From the NCBI RefSeq assembly GCF_021917145.1, contig NC_061065.1, forward strand, positions 8,570,625 through 8,634,624: a DNA stretch of 64,000 nucleotides. The letters run 5' to 3'. Position numbers and translations under genes: made by a program. Positions 34,110 to 47,870 of this stretch are shown here, in pieces. How positions within the stretch are numbered: the first letter of the stretch is position 1; every line of letters begins with the position of its first letter. This DNA comes from Hypomesus transpacificus. Lineage: Eukaryota; Chordata; Actinopteri; Osmeriformes; Osmeridae. The notes beneath the pieces are model-generated. The model searched no databases. It saw only the letters and a program-made list of their open reading frames with translations, and was not told the DNA's origin.

Positions 34110-37100
34110 ATGGATGTTGGCAGTTGGGTACCGACCGCTGGGGACGGGTCCGCAAATTTGACTGCGGCCAACCTTTTGCTGGACTTCCAAAACGCTTCGG
34201 ATCCAAGTACACCATGGGATAACGAGGTGACACGTTTGAAGAATCAGCAGCGCCTCACCCAAGAACAAGTCTACCGGGACTTTACCACCACCATACAAGT
34301 TATTGTCCTGATTGGGTGTCTGTTTGGTAAGTGCTTTGACAAGAACATCTGAATAAAGACGTGTTATCAAGCAAATATTAAGTCACCTTAACAACATTAA
34401 ACCGACAACAGGAACGTGACAGACAGTAGTCTAAATGTAAACAGATAATTCAGTTGAACCGTGACAAAGGGACTAGCAGATCATCAGACATAAACGGAAA
34501 CTTTAGTTATTTTCGTCTCGATTTTTTAAGAGGAAATCTTGTTCAGAAGTTGCACGTGAAATGCTATTTAATTAGCATCGGGTTTACACATTTGAGGTAG
34601 GTGTGACCACTTGATAGGCCTAATAGATCAACAATAAGATACTGTAAGAATTGATTAAATATTGCCTACGTTTAATTTGCCTGTATTTACAGTTAATTCA
34701 TAATTTAACTTGGCCGATTATATTGTCTCAATTTTAGCATCATACTTGCAGATCACACCATGTTACCATGGTGTCCTTGATGAAAGAATGTCTATGGGAT
34801 GTAATTTTACAAACAATACAGAGACAGTGTAAGACGATTGCAACTTGTTTATGAAAATGAAACAGCAGCTCAGGAGATCTGAGAGTTCATGGATTTACCA
34901 GAAGCATACAAGAGCCAATGTGTGTGTGTGTGTTTTGTTTGTGAGTGTGTGTGTGTTTTACATTGCCGAATCGCCTCTTCAGGATTACTGAAACAGCAAT
35001 CAGAGATGTATGCTTAAATCATGGCATGCTTTCATGCTATATTTGTTGCATATGTAGCAGTCAAGTCCCGTTATCAGAGCCTACTCAAACATTCTCAAAA
35101 TGTAGGGACTTATCTTTTACTTTCACCAGCACTTCTTAATTCAGGATTCATAAAAGACATGCAGATATGGGTATTACTTCTCCACATTCACACTGTCCAT
35201 CCAATTAGTTCTTTTAAAAAAAACTTTATCCTCATCCGCAATCCAAAATGAGTCTTGACACCAGTCTACTTTCACGACGAGTCACATTGACGATAAGAAA
35301 GTCTACACCCACTTTTGTGCATGCATGATTTATTATTTTTCATTAAGTGTGGGATTGTAAGAGGCAGGTTCAAATGGTGTTGAAAGGGTGGTGCGAACTG
35401 CTAAGTTCATATCTCAGAGAAATGATGAGGTGACAGCTGCTGTGTGCACGCATGTAGTGTGCCATGTGGTTTGTGTCAATATCATGCCATAAGCTTAGAG
35501 GTGATATCCCACCAGCATGTTTCAGGTTCACTTCTTTCTTAACCACATTGAACTGTGTTGAACATGGTACAGTTATACAATTGTTTCTTATCTTATTCTG
35601 TGAGTTGTATTTTGTCTGTTTATGAATCCTGTCTTCAATGAAGTTTGAATATAATTGAACACACCCTCACTATTTCTATGTCCTACTATCTTCTAACCAT
35701 AAAACTTTCCTCTCTCCCCCTCCCCCCTCGACTGTCTCTCTTCCCCTTCTCCTCTCTTTTCCTTCTCTCTTCCTCCTCAGGCAATGCCATGGTGCTGTGG
35801 TGCACCTGTTGCACTAACGTCTTCAAGTCAGTGACCAGGTGCTTCATCAAGAACCTGGCGTGTTCTGGCATCTGTGCCGGCCTGGTGTGTGTGCCGTTCG
35901 ACGTGGCCTTGGGCACTAGCCCTTCCTGTTGCTGGTGGCTCCACACACTGCTGGTCTGCAAGACAATCAAGTTTCTGCACAAGCTCTTCTGCTCTGTCAC
36001 CGTGTTAAGCTTTGTTGTCATCGCCCTCGACAGGTGAAGCAGACAACAAACTTAGATACAAATCCGCATAGACATTTGAGGCTATCAGGCATATGCTATT
36101 AAGCTGAGCTCTATGATGTTGTTTTCACAAATTAAGAAATGGTGTGTAGCCTATTTGCCTAGTTTCTCTGACTGCCAACCCAGCCATGGTAGTTTGGAAC
36201 TAGCCCTGTTGTCACAACATGACCATGGAAGCTCAAAAATCCATTCCACACAGCAGGAGATGCATCAAACACAGGCGTATGGAAGGGAAACTGTTTTTAT
36301 ACCAGACAATTTTTTTATTTTTTATATCTCCATCTATACCCCCTGTGGAGTGGAGTTGGGGTGGAAATCAATGGTGCATGTGTACTCCACGCTGAGTGGA
36401 TGTCTCTAGCTTCTTCTGCCGTTCTCAGAACCGCTGCAAAAACCAGGGAGTCCACAGGGAGCAATGACACATCCACTACTGCACACTCACACATCCACAA
36501 CTGCACACTCACACATCCACTACTGCACACTCACACATCCACTACTGCACACTCACATATCCACTACTGCACACTCACACATCCACTACTGCACACTCAC
36601 ACATCCACACACCTTCCATTGAAGAGAGTCAGCTTTGTGTTACAGTGGGATGATTTAAGGTTTAATCTTAGGACTTCTCATTTACAGTCCCAACCATAGC
36701 CCCTCTCCAAGGGCCTGCACTTCCATAGCAACATAGCAACCGTCAGAACCATCTTTCCACTGAATAATGGATTTTCTGTTGAGGACTGTTAAGAGAGGGA
36801 AATACAGAAGTTGAGAAGGGAACATGCAAAACACATAACTGTGTGTACACAGACAAACAAATGATCCATCTAACGTTCGTAAATGCTTGTTGAGGACTAT
36901 GAAATGTATCTGAAGACACAAGCACCTTCCCTCAGTCTGTATTCTGATCCCTCTCTCCTCAAATACACGAGCACCACAGAGACGAGACTTGGACTCCATT
37001 GTACAGCTCTCATACATTTGAATTACAGGTGGAAGACAGAAAATAACACCTAAGGTCTCCCTGTGGACCACTGCATTATACTGTAGAGTTGTCCCTCACA

Positions 37101-38689
37101 TTAAAACACTTATTACATGATTGTCTTGAGAGATAGAAAGAAAAAACTCCACAAGAAACTGGCATGTAGTGCATGCTTTAGTCGAAGTATCCTTGAAACC
37201 CTTGAGTCTCAACAGAAGGGTCCTTGAAAATCTGCCCTGTTTGTGATGCTTGGTGTAGAGAACGTTTCTCAAAAAATGTTTTTTTTGTTACACTAGTGAC
37301 TACGTATAAGGCCCTTTCTGTGTTCTCTCTGAAAACCGACAGAAAAATATTTTACAACTGTACATTGTACACTTCAGGCAATGTGGTCACAAACACAACA
37401 CATTGCAACAGAATTATGCAGTATACACACTGTCTGATACGTAATCCTTGCATTCTCTTGTCCCTAGATACTACTCTGTCCTGTACCCTCTAGAAAGGAA
37501 GATCTCGGACACCAAATCTCGAGAACTGGTCATCTACGTGTGGATCCACGCTGCCGTGGTGAGCGTGCCCGTGTTCGCCGTCACCAACGTAACGGACATT
37601 TACGCCACGTCCTCCTGCTCGGACAGCCGCCCCCGCTCCATGGGCCACCTGGTCTATGTGGTGGTGTACAACGTCACCACGGTGATCCTTCCTCTAGCCG
37701 TGGTCTTTCTATTTATGGTCCTGATCCGTCGAGCACTCAGCACCAGCCAGAAGAAGAAAGTTATCATAGCTGCTTTGAGGACACCTCAGAACAGCATCTC
37801 CATCCCGTACGTGTCCCAGCGCGAGGCTGAGCTCCACGCCACCCTCCTGGCTGTGGTGCTGGCTTTCTCGGCCTGCAGCGCCCCCTACGGGGTCCTGGTG
37901 GTCTACCGCAGCATCCTGGGGGAGAGCGAGGAGCTATATCCCTCCCTGTTCCTCACGGCCATCTGGCTGCCCAAGCTGTCCTTGCTTACCAACCCTCTGT
38001 TGTTCTTGACGGTGAACCGTTCCGCTCGGCGGTGCCTGCTGGACCTGGTGGCCCGGCTGCACAGACGCTACAGCCGCCGCAACGTGGTCAGCACAGCGGG
38101 GCTGGGTGGCGAGGGCGGAGCGGTGGGACCCGTGGGGCTGGAAGCCTCGGCCCGCTCAGGTAGCCAGCTTCTGGAGATGTTCAACATTGGGCAGCAGCAA
38201 ATCTTCAGACCCACCGACGAAGAAGAGGAGGAGGTGGGGAATGAGATCCCCGCAACAGGTCCGGGGACTCAGTTGAATGAAGACCTCCAGGAAAGACCAA
38301 GACTTGTAAGGCAGGGAGAGGCCACTGCCTCCCACTTGGATACTCTGCCACAGGCTGGAGTTGGGGAGGGAACAGTTGTGGCCAAGGAGTTCCCTCCCCC
38401 TGCCGTAGCTCTGCGGGGGTCCCCGATCCACAACTGCGCTTACACCTCCTCGGCACAGGTGGCACCGGCTACGCCCACAGAGCCTGAGGACGCTACTCAG
38501 TTTGGGTTCGGGCCCTTTGAGCTGCCTCCCCAGTGGCTGCCTGAGACCAGGAACAGTAAGAAGAGACTGCTGCCCCCCTTGGGGAACACTCCGGAAGAGC
38601 TGATCCAGACCAAGCAGCCCCGCCCACGGCCCGAGCGCCGCATCAGCAGAAACAACAAGGTCAGCACGTTCCCCAGTGTTGACCCCTGA
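34110..38689 (+). CDS. gpr176: G-protein coupled receptor 176, complete
   Basis: Orphan class-A GPCR. In mammals it couples to Gz in the suprachiasmatic clock. Exons 34110-34326, 35781-36033 and 37468-38689 (GT-AG; 563 codons plus TGA; human 515). The N-terminus has glycosylation sites NLT (16) and NAS (28). TM1 begins near residue 58 (TTTIQVIVLIG). FKSV and FIKNLACSGICA follow. DRYYSVLYPLERKISD has the DRY motif at 156-158, split by intron 2. The third loop has RRALSTSQKKKVIIAALRTP. TM7 has NPLLFLTVN, lacking the usual Tyr of NPxxY, as in the family. The long tail ends FGFGPFELPPQW, KKRLLPPLGNTPEELIQTK and RNNKVSTFPSVDP, near-identical to human. The middle of the tail is longer and diverged. 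Assignment is firm from the tail and loop matches. Confidence 0.97.
34327..35780 (+). other. gpr176: gpr176 intron 1
   Basis: 1.45-kb intron. It contains a short GT run near 34919 and a pyrimidine tract before the acceptor at 35780. No other feature is seen. Confidence 0.75.
36034..37467 (+). other. gpr176: gpr176 intron 2 with a 22-bp minisatellite
   Basis: 1.43-kb intron. At 36462-36607 a 22-bp unit, ACATCCACTACTGCACACTC plus AC, is repeated six to seven times. The rest is unremarkable. Confidence 0.8.
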
Positions 38690-40091
38690 ACCCTTACCTA
38701 TGACCAGACTTCCGACCTAGGACCCGGGCAATGCTGGCTGGAAGTCAGATTTGACAGTGATGGACATGCGTGGTTGGCCTTCACACAGTTTTAAAAATGT
38801 ATTTTCTATCTTTCTCTGGAATAATTGACTGGTACTGTCTGCAAAATCTCAGAAGGGATGCCTATTGTGCTTTCCAGTTATTGACAATGTTGACTAGTCA
38901 TTCTATGTGACTATGTCACCTATAGTATACCATTCTAGTCACTTATACTATATTCTGTGATCATTCCAGCTGGTGATCAGGTTGAGGTCCGTGTTAGGAT
39001 GTCATCCCCGGAGCTGGTATCCATCTTGATCACATGGATAACATTTCTTGTGATTTACAAATCCAATAATCTGGTTGCAAGGAAGCAGACACTCAAAGTG
39101 ATAATTTATTTTCTAAAACAACTGATAACATTTTTCTTCAGTCACTATTATTATACTGTATACTGTGCATTATTATGTTGCTAGGCAGGTTAGTTCAATA
39201 ATTAATTTCTGTATTAATTCTTTCACCTCTACTGTTTGTGGAAACATTGTGCTGTCACACACTGTACAGTCTGTTAACTGGGGCTAATGTCAACACAGTG
39301 AGTCAGCTGTACTTCGTTCAGAAATATTTGTAATGTCTGTGCCAACCTTATATTTATGTTGTTTTTCATGTTGATTTTCCTTCTCGAGATGCAGTAGCAT
39401 AGCTTTTGTACTCTATTGCCTTTGGGTTGGAAACCCCCCCCCCCCTCCGATTTGCACTCAAAGGTGAATTGAATCTAATGAATAATTACATGACAATGCA
39501 ATTGTACAGTAAAAATGTAGTATAAAAAAGACTTAATTATTGTGCTGTATTCAATTTCTGACTTAAAGGATATCTCCTAGCTGGGAGCTGTAGTACATGG
39601 AAGGTTTGAAAAGGGTTTGGTTTCATCCTATGCCAAGATCGACCCTATTGACTTAACCTTAGGGGATCGTCAAATCAATGCCCTGCTTCATTTAACATGT
39701 ATGCTATAAAATAAGTATCACATCATGAAAAGGCATATAGGAGCCACATTTTGATATGTTTTGATATCTCAGAATGTTATTTAACATTTCTCTTGTTGTA
39801 GGTAAGAAATGAGTCCAATCGGTTATCTTAATACTAGCATGGAATATCTGTATTGTGGTCATTTCGCAAGATAAATCATTGTCTTTTTCGGAAGCATCAA
39901 CCAACATAATGTACTGTGTCATCTCCTGAGATTGAGGTAAACATAACCAGGCAACGTTTAAATATTTGTCAAACATCTTTCCCTCTAGCTCCACAGAGGT
40001 GCACAATCCAGACATCCTATCCATAGTAATCTCAATCCATATTGGGCACTCAACCATGGACAAGGCAACATGGCTATCACAACCATGCGAT

Positions 40092-40170
40092 AAGAAGGTT
40101 GCTCTTAGAAGGTTGCTCTTAGAAGGTTGCTCTTAGAAGGTTGCTCTCAGAAGGTTGCTCTTAGAAGGTT
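40092..40170. repeat. 16-bp tandem repeat, five copies
   Basis: The unit AGAAGGTTGCTCTTAG is repeated five times with one substitution, ending at TTAATAAATA, which carries an AATAAA hexamer. Confidence 0.92.
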
Positions 40171-41422
40171 AATAAATACTGAAACCTAAAATCTTTTCAA
40201 GTGAGTTTCTGGCAACCAATCGGAATCAACAAATACCACAAATATCGAATCATTACAAACCCAAGCAAAAGCAACAGTCAGTCTGTCACGCCACATTTAG
40301 AATACAAGCACTTCAGGCACTCTAAATCCTTCTTCCTTACTAGGCAGTGGAACAAATCAATAAAACCTTTAAGAAATCAGTTTTTATTTGCTCTGACTTG
40401 CTCTCTGTCTTGGGTTACGTTTTCCGAGCAACGTGCTTCATTAAATTATCCAACTGCCTCACTTTTTCCAACGATAAATCTGCTCTGAGAGTAGATAATT
40501 TTCTCCAAGGGTGGAGGAAGAATGTAATTTCTGTTTAACCACAATGGGATTATGATTTTAAATGTTTTTGTGGTGCAGTGTTGCTCTAAATAACCCCTGT
40601 ATTATTATGCATGTGGTGTCATAATAGTCTAGACAATAACTGATCGGCTTAAAACCCACGCGAAAGTTTCTAAATGCATTTTCCTGGTAACGCCTAATAT
40701 GAAACTACAAAGGTGTTTTATTCCTCTTATAACATATCTTGGGAGAGGTATGATGATCTGATGTGTGTAAGTGTGTGTTTAAGGGAAAAACTTCAGATTA
40801 GGACTGTAACTCTTATGACCTGAATTTGGACAACCCATAGCTGATTGGAAAAAGGTCTAATCTTCTTTGGAGTCACAGACCAGTGCAGACTGGGTTTAGG
40901 CCGGAGCACATGACATTCTCAAAGCACAGAAAAGAGAACAGAGTCTGTGATTGTTAACAGCTTTGGATTGTTAGATTTCTTATGCAGCCGTTGTCGTCAG
41001 TCCTTACCCTTGCTGTCATCATCGGCTGTAACATGTCCCCATACAACCAAATCATCATTATCTTTATTACCATTACAATGTTTACAAACAGGCTTTAAAC
41101 TGCACTTCCGGGGTGGATTGATTAATCAACTCGGAAAGGTTTGTCTGGGAGCCGCATTTGAAGTGGTCAACTAGCTTACCTTTTTAGGGTTAGAAGAATA
41201 GGAAAAGCATGTTTTGATTTGAGAATTTAGTTGAATGGAAAGTAATATAGCCCAGTTGCCATTCATTTAAACCAGTCACGAATGCCAGTGTCATGCTGGT
41301 TCCTGATTCACACACACACAAAAAAAACTCTTGCTGTATTCTTGCTTATTTTATTGTGCCATAGTGTACCATAGCCACCATATTCCTGACAACCGGAAGC
41401 AACAGATAATTTAATTAGCGAG

Positions 41423-41435
41423 GTTGCTTGGCAAC
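41423..41435. promoter_or_regulatory. RFX X-box-like palindrome
   Basis: GTTGCTTGGCAAC is an almost perfect inverted repeat matching the RFX X-box half-sites GTTGC and GCAAC. No gene start is seen nearby, so function is unproven. Confidence 0.35.
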
Positions 41436-43376
41436 AGGTATCCTAGTTGCTTCAAAGCCTGTGCTATGCATAATAGTTGACTTAATTGGATGTAGTAGTC
41501 ACTGACCGCACCACCATTGTTGGCATGGAAAATGGTGCTATTGACAAAGTGAATCGAGTGTTAAGATTATAATGGTGGCCAGAGATACGGGTCACAACAC
41601 ACAGCATCGGGTGACACTCTCTTTGTATCTCCTTCAGGCATATTCCGCACCTTACTCTCAAACGCCACTTTAGTAAACAACAGAACATCATTGAAACAAA
41701 TACTACTCTATACAGCCTTTCTGGATTGTATATTTAGTGCACAGTTTGTTGTTGTCAGTCAGAAATATTGTTTGTGTGTGTGTGTGTGAGTTACAGGTCA
41801 CTGTGCCCCAGTAATGATGAGGAGAATCTCTACCACCCATGAGCTCTTTTGGGATGAATGTGCATTTATTTGCATTTCTTAATCCCCCCATCTCTAATCC
41901 AGTCATGAGCATCTCACTGACGGATGAGTACATTGGCCATGTACAACTATCTTCCATTTTCCCCTTTCCCCTTTCACCCCCTCTCTCTCCACATACATAA
42001 TTACAGTAAAACGTGTCAAATAAAAAAAGTGTATCTTTTCTCCTAAGCGAGGGGGTTTGTGCTTGGAGTGAATGCCTCTCACCCCGCCTCAGATTTGCCA
42101 CCCCCGACGTGCTTGTTCCATCACTGTCCACATTTGTCTCACGCATTCTGCTTCCTCTGAACGTCTTCATTTTGATCACCCCAGAAGGACGTGTCGCTTC
42201 TCCGTGCCCCCTGCAGAGGCCACGGCCTGAGTTCCTCTCCTCCACAGTGCCCCCCCCCCCCCCCTGCAGAGTCTGCTACAGTATCAATCTGTCCTCTCCC
42301 TCTCTCTCCCCAGAGAGCAGAGGAGAGCCTCATCATGCCCCGGGGAGCCTAAGCGATTGGTGAAGATAATGACAGTTGTCATGGATTCAAGGGAAAAGGG
42401 TTGTTCTCTAAATGGCATTTTATGACAGCCATTATAGGGGTTGAAAATGCAGTTTCCTGTTCCTGTGAATTCATTCATTCCATGTGATGGTTGAATTTAA
42501 AGTATTTTGTCTTTTGAAAATGAAAGAAATGCTAGATTTAGCAGATTTGGATTATACATTGTTAGGATTTACATTTTCGGCAAGACGGTTTCATTAGCTA
42601 AACTTTATGCTCACTGGTAACTAACTACGGTATTTCTTTTACTCAGCTCAAATCAATGGTCATTCTAGTTTGGCTCAGTCACCCACTAGCTCTGAAGATC
42701 CAGCTTCTTCCTGCATAAATGCATTACAGCTTCACACCCCCACCAACCCCACCCCACCCCACCAACACCCACATTTCGGAAAGTTCTCCACACCGTATTT
42801 TTTTTCTCTCCCAAACGTCTGCGGTTTGCAATCAATCTGGATAAGTCACTCAGGCTGTGGGTGACCTGCATTTATAAATCCTCTATTTACCTCAGAGCAA
42901 TCTTACAGGTCATGTCTATGTAGCACCATGACAATTATCTCTAAAAGCAACAATCACATCTGCACAAAGACAATGAAAGCAACTGTAGAGCCAGCAAGGA
43001 AAGGGAGTGCATGTGTGTATAAGATTGTGCGTGTGTGTGTGTATAAGAGAGAGAGTGTGTGTGTGTATAAGAGTGTGTGTGTGTGTGTGTATAAGAGAGA
43101 GTGTGTGTGTGTGTATAAGAGAGTGAGCCAGGTGGGGGAGGGCGCGGGGAGGTGGATGAGGTGTGAGAGAGAGGAGAAGGGTAGAGGACACCAGAGAGAC
43201 AGCTTCTTTTGAAGAGATCTGAAGTGTTCTTCAGAATAACTTGCCTTCCCACCGCTGCTCTTTAACTGTCACTGTACATCACTGTCAGAGAGGACACGGA
43301 ACCCCTTCATTTCTTCAGGTTGCATCATGCAGAATTGTCTTGGCAATGTCTATTCTGAATGGTACATATTGTTCCT

Positions 43377-43383
<7 letters not shown>

Positions 43384-43431
<48 letters not shown>

Positions 43432-43536
43432 CAGAGATAGAGACAGAGACAGAGACAGAGACAGAGACAGAGACAGAGACAGAGACAGAGACAGAGACAG
43501 AGACAGAGACAGAGACAGAGACAGAGACAGAGACAG
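43384..43536. repeat. (GA)n followed by (GACAGA)n
   Basis: A GA run (43384-43426) passes into about 17 copies of the hexamer GACAGA. Open frames of alternating Arg/Glu/Thr are artefacts. Confidence 0.95.
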
Positions 43537-45079
43537 ACAGAGACACACAGAGAGAAAGAGAGAACTAAAATGATGTGAAAGATTTACTCAATAGAACCCT
43601 AATACATCAATCAAAAAATATAAAACTTTTTTTTTACAAATATATATGTTACAACAACAACAACAACTGTATGAAATATATTGGGATATACGATAAGGAA
43701 TGCAGTAAGAACGCTTTGGCAAACTGGAGATGATGCACTTTATAAAACGTTCAGTGTCTTTAATTGCACTAGATAACTGACCTTTCGGCCTAATATATGT
43801 GTAGACGTGTTTTTCTTGCATTGGTGTCTGTGAAAAGATGGGATGTACTGGTGAAGGAAACAAGTGAAAGACTGAGAGAAGGAGGAAGAATAATCACTTT
43901 TGCTGTTCAAAGGAACTCAAAATGTATCCATGGCAACACCCCCCCCCCCTCCCTCCAACTCCATGGGTAGAGAATCCTGGATGCAATATTGCAAGCCTGT
44001 GATATCTACTGAAATCTCACTCATCTTCACAGAGATTGGCATCAGGACTGCTGCTTTATTGCTGTATTCCCAGTTTAATGATAGAGGCAGGGCTATACCT
44101 TTGTATGTAATCTATAATAAATATAGACCAAAGATAAACAGTTCATATAGAATGATTTCTTAAAAGACATTCCGGTAGTTTTTTTTAACCTTTTCAATAA
44201 GCAGAAATTCAGAACCATAAGGAAGATGATGACGTGATGAAAACTGCACTGTGCTTCAACTCACTTATACATGTTTCTGATAGAGACAAATACAGGGGCC
44301 TTTTCCACTTGTGTATCTCTTCCTGGTAGTACTTCTGTCATACAACACTCTCCTATCTCTATTTGTTTTAGATTTTGTTTGATGGCATTTGTAGACAAAC
44401 GCATGTCAATAACAATTGTAATGTTGTTACAACAGTCCTGAACAAGCATACAAACTAACTATAGAGGGCACTGTTGTTTCACAGAATGCAAATACTGGAA
44501 GGGAGATACAACTACAAGCTACAGTCCTAAAGTGTGTGTTTGTGGGGGGTCATGTATGTACAATACAATAACCTGTTATTGTTCTGGCTCATAAAGCAGG
44601 CTGTGAAATCTGTAATTCTCCTTACAGCCTAGGTGGTATAAATTCTTGGGGCTGAGTGCTTTCTAAAAACAGGCTGGACAGGCAACTAAACTATCACTGT
44701 GGAGCCTAGCTATTATTAGCCAACCATAAACAGTAAAGCTATATAAAGCAATTGGTGTGGCTGTTATATATAAAGAAGACCCTGTGCAACGTGAAAGCCC
44801 CACACTTTGGATGGGAGTGGCGATTGATTTAATTCTTTTGATTTATGACAACAACAATACTGTTAAGTTTCAAGAAATATCAATATGCAATGCATCAATC
44901 TGTAAAAGCGACTCTGCAAACAGCGTGGACAGTTTGAAAACACCTCAGTGTTGAGTCAACATTCAAATGTTGGATTTAAAAAAAAGACCGGTTGTGTAGC
45001 CCCACCTTGTGGTCAACAATAATAATGCATCCACTATCCACAGTGTGTTGGGTAAGACCGTGGAAGAAGGACTAGAGAA

Positions 45080-45200
45080 TGGTGTTGATGCACGTGTGTG
45101 TGCATTCATGTCAGTGCATGTGAGTGTGTGTCTGTATGTGTGTGTGTGTGTGCATTCATGTCAGTGCATGTGAGTGTGTGTCTGTATGTGTGTGTATGTG
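45080..45200. repeat. Tandem duplication of a GT-rich unit of about 60 bp
   Basis: GTGTGTGCATTCATGTCAGT followed by GCATGTGAGTGTGTGTCTGT appears twice in succession. Confidence 0.85.
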
Positions 45201-45331
45201 CTGAAGACATAAGGAATTCATAATATTCCAACAGACAGGAATCTGCACCCCTGGACTGCAGACCTGGCCAACTTCAGATGGCCTGGGGGACAAGGTGACC
45301 AATCAGAGCAGAGTCACGCTATGGACAATCA

Positions 45332-45365
<34 letters not shown>

Positions 45366-46138
45366 ATACTTAACACACACACACACATGCTTACACACAC
45401 AATACATATTCCCACACATACATCCACATACTGTATACGCACATAAACACACACATATGCAGGCACACAAACAGATGTTTACACACTCAAATGCACACAT
45501 ATACACACACACACACACACCCCTACACACATAGTCACTTAGGCCAGCAATGTTGTGTTAGCCTACGCTGTGTCAATGAAAGTCTAAAAGGCCTCACAGT
45601 GTTTCATGACATATACTGCATTAGACGAATGACGGATTTATTAATACCGCCCTCTGGGGAGAGAGTAAGCTGAGACAATATGGTATTTTGGTCTGGAAAG
45701 TCAAGTGAAAAAACGCCACAAATGTGGAACAAGTTTTCACCTCGGCTCCAGAAGTGACTGGCTGGTGCCAAACGGAGTTGTTTTTGGAAGGCAGCTCAAA
45801 CTAGGAGCATGCAGGGTCTGACAGGACGTGGGCAGTCATTCCTAACAACTCGACCCCCTCATCCTCTGTTCCGGAACCCAAAGACCGTTTTACAAAGCAG
45901 GTCAATACTTCTTTTAAATAACAAGGAACAAACAAGCTTCAGTGCAGCCAGCTAATAACAAGAGTGTTGACCACAGTTTTGTAAGAACTTAAATCACAGA
46001 GCCTGGTTAGCCTGAGTGATGACTCAGGGGAGCAAATACAGGCTGTTCCTTGAATGACATATATAGTTCCAATACTGTGGAACTATACACTTTTCATCCT
46101 TGAATTTCTATTGCACTTTTGATATGCACTTTTTTGCT

Positions 46139-46177
46139 CATCGCTTTGGATAAAAGCATCTGCTAAATGAATACAAT
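46139..46177 (+). repeat. SINE/LINE 3' tail fragment
   Basis: CATCGCTTTGGATAAAAGCA followed by TCTGCTAAATGAATAC matches the tail of the fish SINEs in this window; the rest of the element is not recognisable. Confidence 0.7.
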
Positions 46178-46270
46178 TTAATGTAATTGCGGTTTGAGTT
46201 CTTAGTTAATCCATATAATGTATTCTCTTCCTCACCCTCTTTCTCTCTATTTCCCTCTCATTCTCCTGCC

Positions 46271-46451
<181 letters not shown>

Positions 46452-47599
46452 CTCTCTCTGTCTCCTTCTCTGTTTTATTAAACAAGCACATGGGTGACTC
46501 ACCCTTTCCCCCTGGCTGACCTGTCCTGAGCCTGTCCAATCACACAGAGACTCTCCTTGTGTGATGTGCTTGTTAAGCCCAGCCAGTCCCCTGCACCCTC
46601 TCCTCTCCCATACATGCAGTTACTTTACAATGTTTCACATAAAGACATGGTGAGCTAGACCCCTGCCAGTCCTATTTGTGTGTCGCGGTCCTTGCAGTGT
46701 TGTTCCTATCGAGGGGCACACAAGCACACACAGACACACAAAACAAGCTTTTACCGAGGCACAGCTTTATAAGCTGATAAAGCTCGCACAACGTGAGGCT
46801 TTGTGAGAACCAAAGTTTTTTTTTATGTTGCTCCCATGCAGGACTTATGTTGGACGTTGCTATACATTGTGTGGGTTGCGTCTGTGAGTGTATGTTTTGT
46901 GTGTGGCTATGTGGGCAGAGGTGTGTGATCGAGACGTGTGTTTGTGTGTGTGTGTGTCTCTAACAGAAAATGGATGTTTGACACAATGCGTTTACAGATT
47001 TCCATAGCTGGTTTCAATTTGCTATTAGTGAACCCACCTTGGAGTGACCTGTGGCCTCATTCAACAAGGATAAATTGACAACACATTTCTAAATATAATC
47101 CCAGCTCAACATGCTTCATTGTTTAGTATTTGTTTGTTTGTTTGAGTACTGATCAACCTCCCACTGTTTGTACTTCAAAAATTTAAAAATTTCAGGGAAA
47201 TACCAAATTTGCCATAAAGCTTGCCAAATGTTCATCATAAGGATTGGTGAATTAACTTGATATTTAGTCACCAGCGCAACAATCATTGCATAAAGCTTGA
47301 TTTATATTTAGTTTGAAGGTCAAAATAGGGAAGTCAAAGGTCACCCATAGAGTGTTTTCAGAGAAAAACAAATGTACATTATTTTTGTCAGGACAAAATA
47401 ATATTTTATATAACTAGTACCAGAAGAGAATATAATAGCAACTGACAACTGATGCAATAGTTATGCTTTTTCCTCTCTTCTGCACAACTCTTGGTGTTGG
47501 AGGACAGAGAGTTGAGGGAATACAAACATAGCTTCCCTTACGAAAGCGATGTTCCCTCACGAATAGGCTTAATTAGCTTGGATGGATGACTGAGCGCTG

Positions 47600-47870
47600 G
47601 AAAAGCTGAGCCCAGACTGCGTAGGCCTGACAAGGCGCAGCCCAGACAGCCAGGAGGGTGTGTGGGAGCCGGTTCACCCTGGAGGACTCCGCCGCCGCGC
47701 CCGCCTCCCGGGTTCACCCTCTCACCCCTGATCCTAAGCAGCTGTGCTCGGAGAACCTAGACGGCGACGGGAAAATGACGTTTTGCTGACACGGCTGACA
47801 GAATCCTGAACGCGTTCCGTGGGAACGCTTCGGGTTCTGATGGAACTGTGAGCACATTGTGTGGGAATGT
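47600..47870. promoter_or_regulatory. CpG-rich patch with two CSL/RBPJ-type sites
   Basis: A GC/CpG-rich stretch (GCCGCCGCGCCCGCC) stands out from AT-rich flanks. CGTGGGAA at 47818-47825 and TGTGGGAA at 47860-47867 match the Notch effector consensus, in the same orientation 42 bp apart. The first lies inside the palindrome CGTTCCGTGGGAACG. Function is speculative. Confidence 0.25.
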
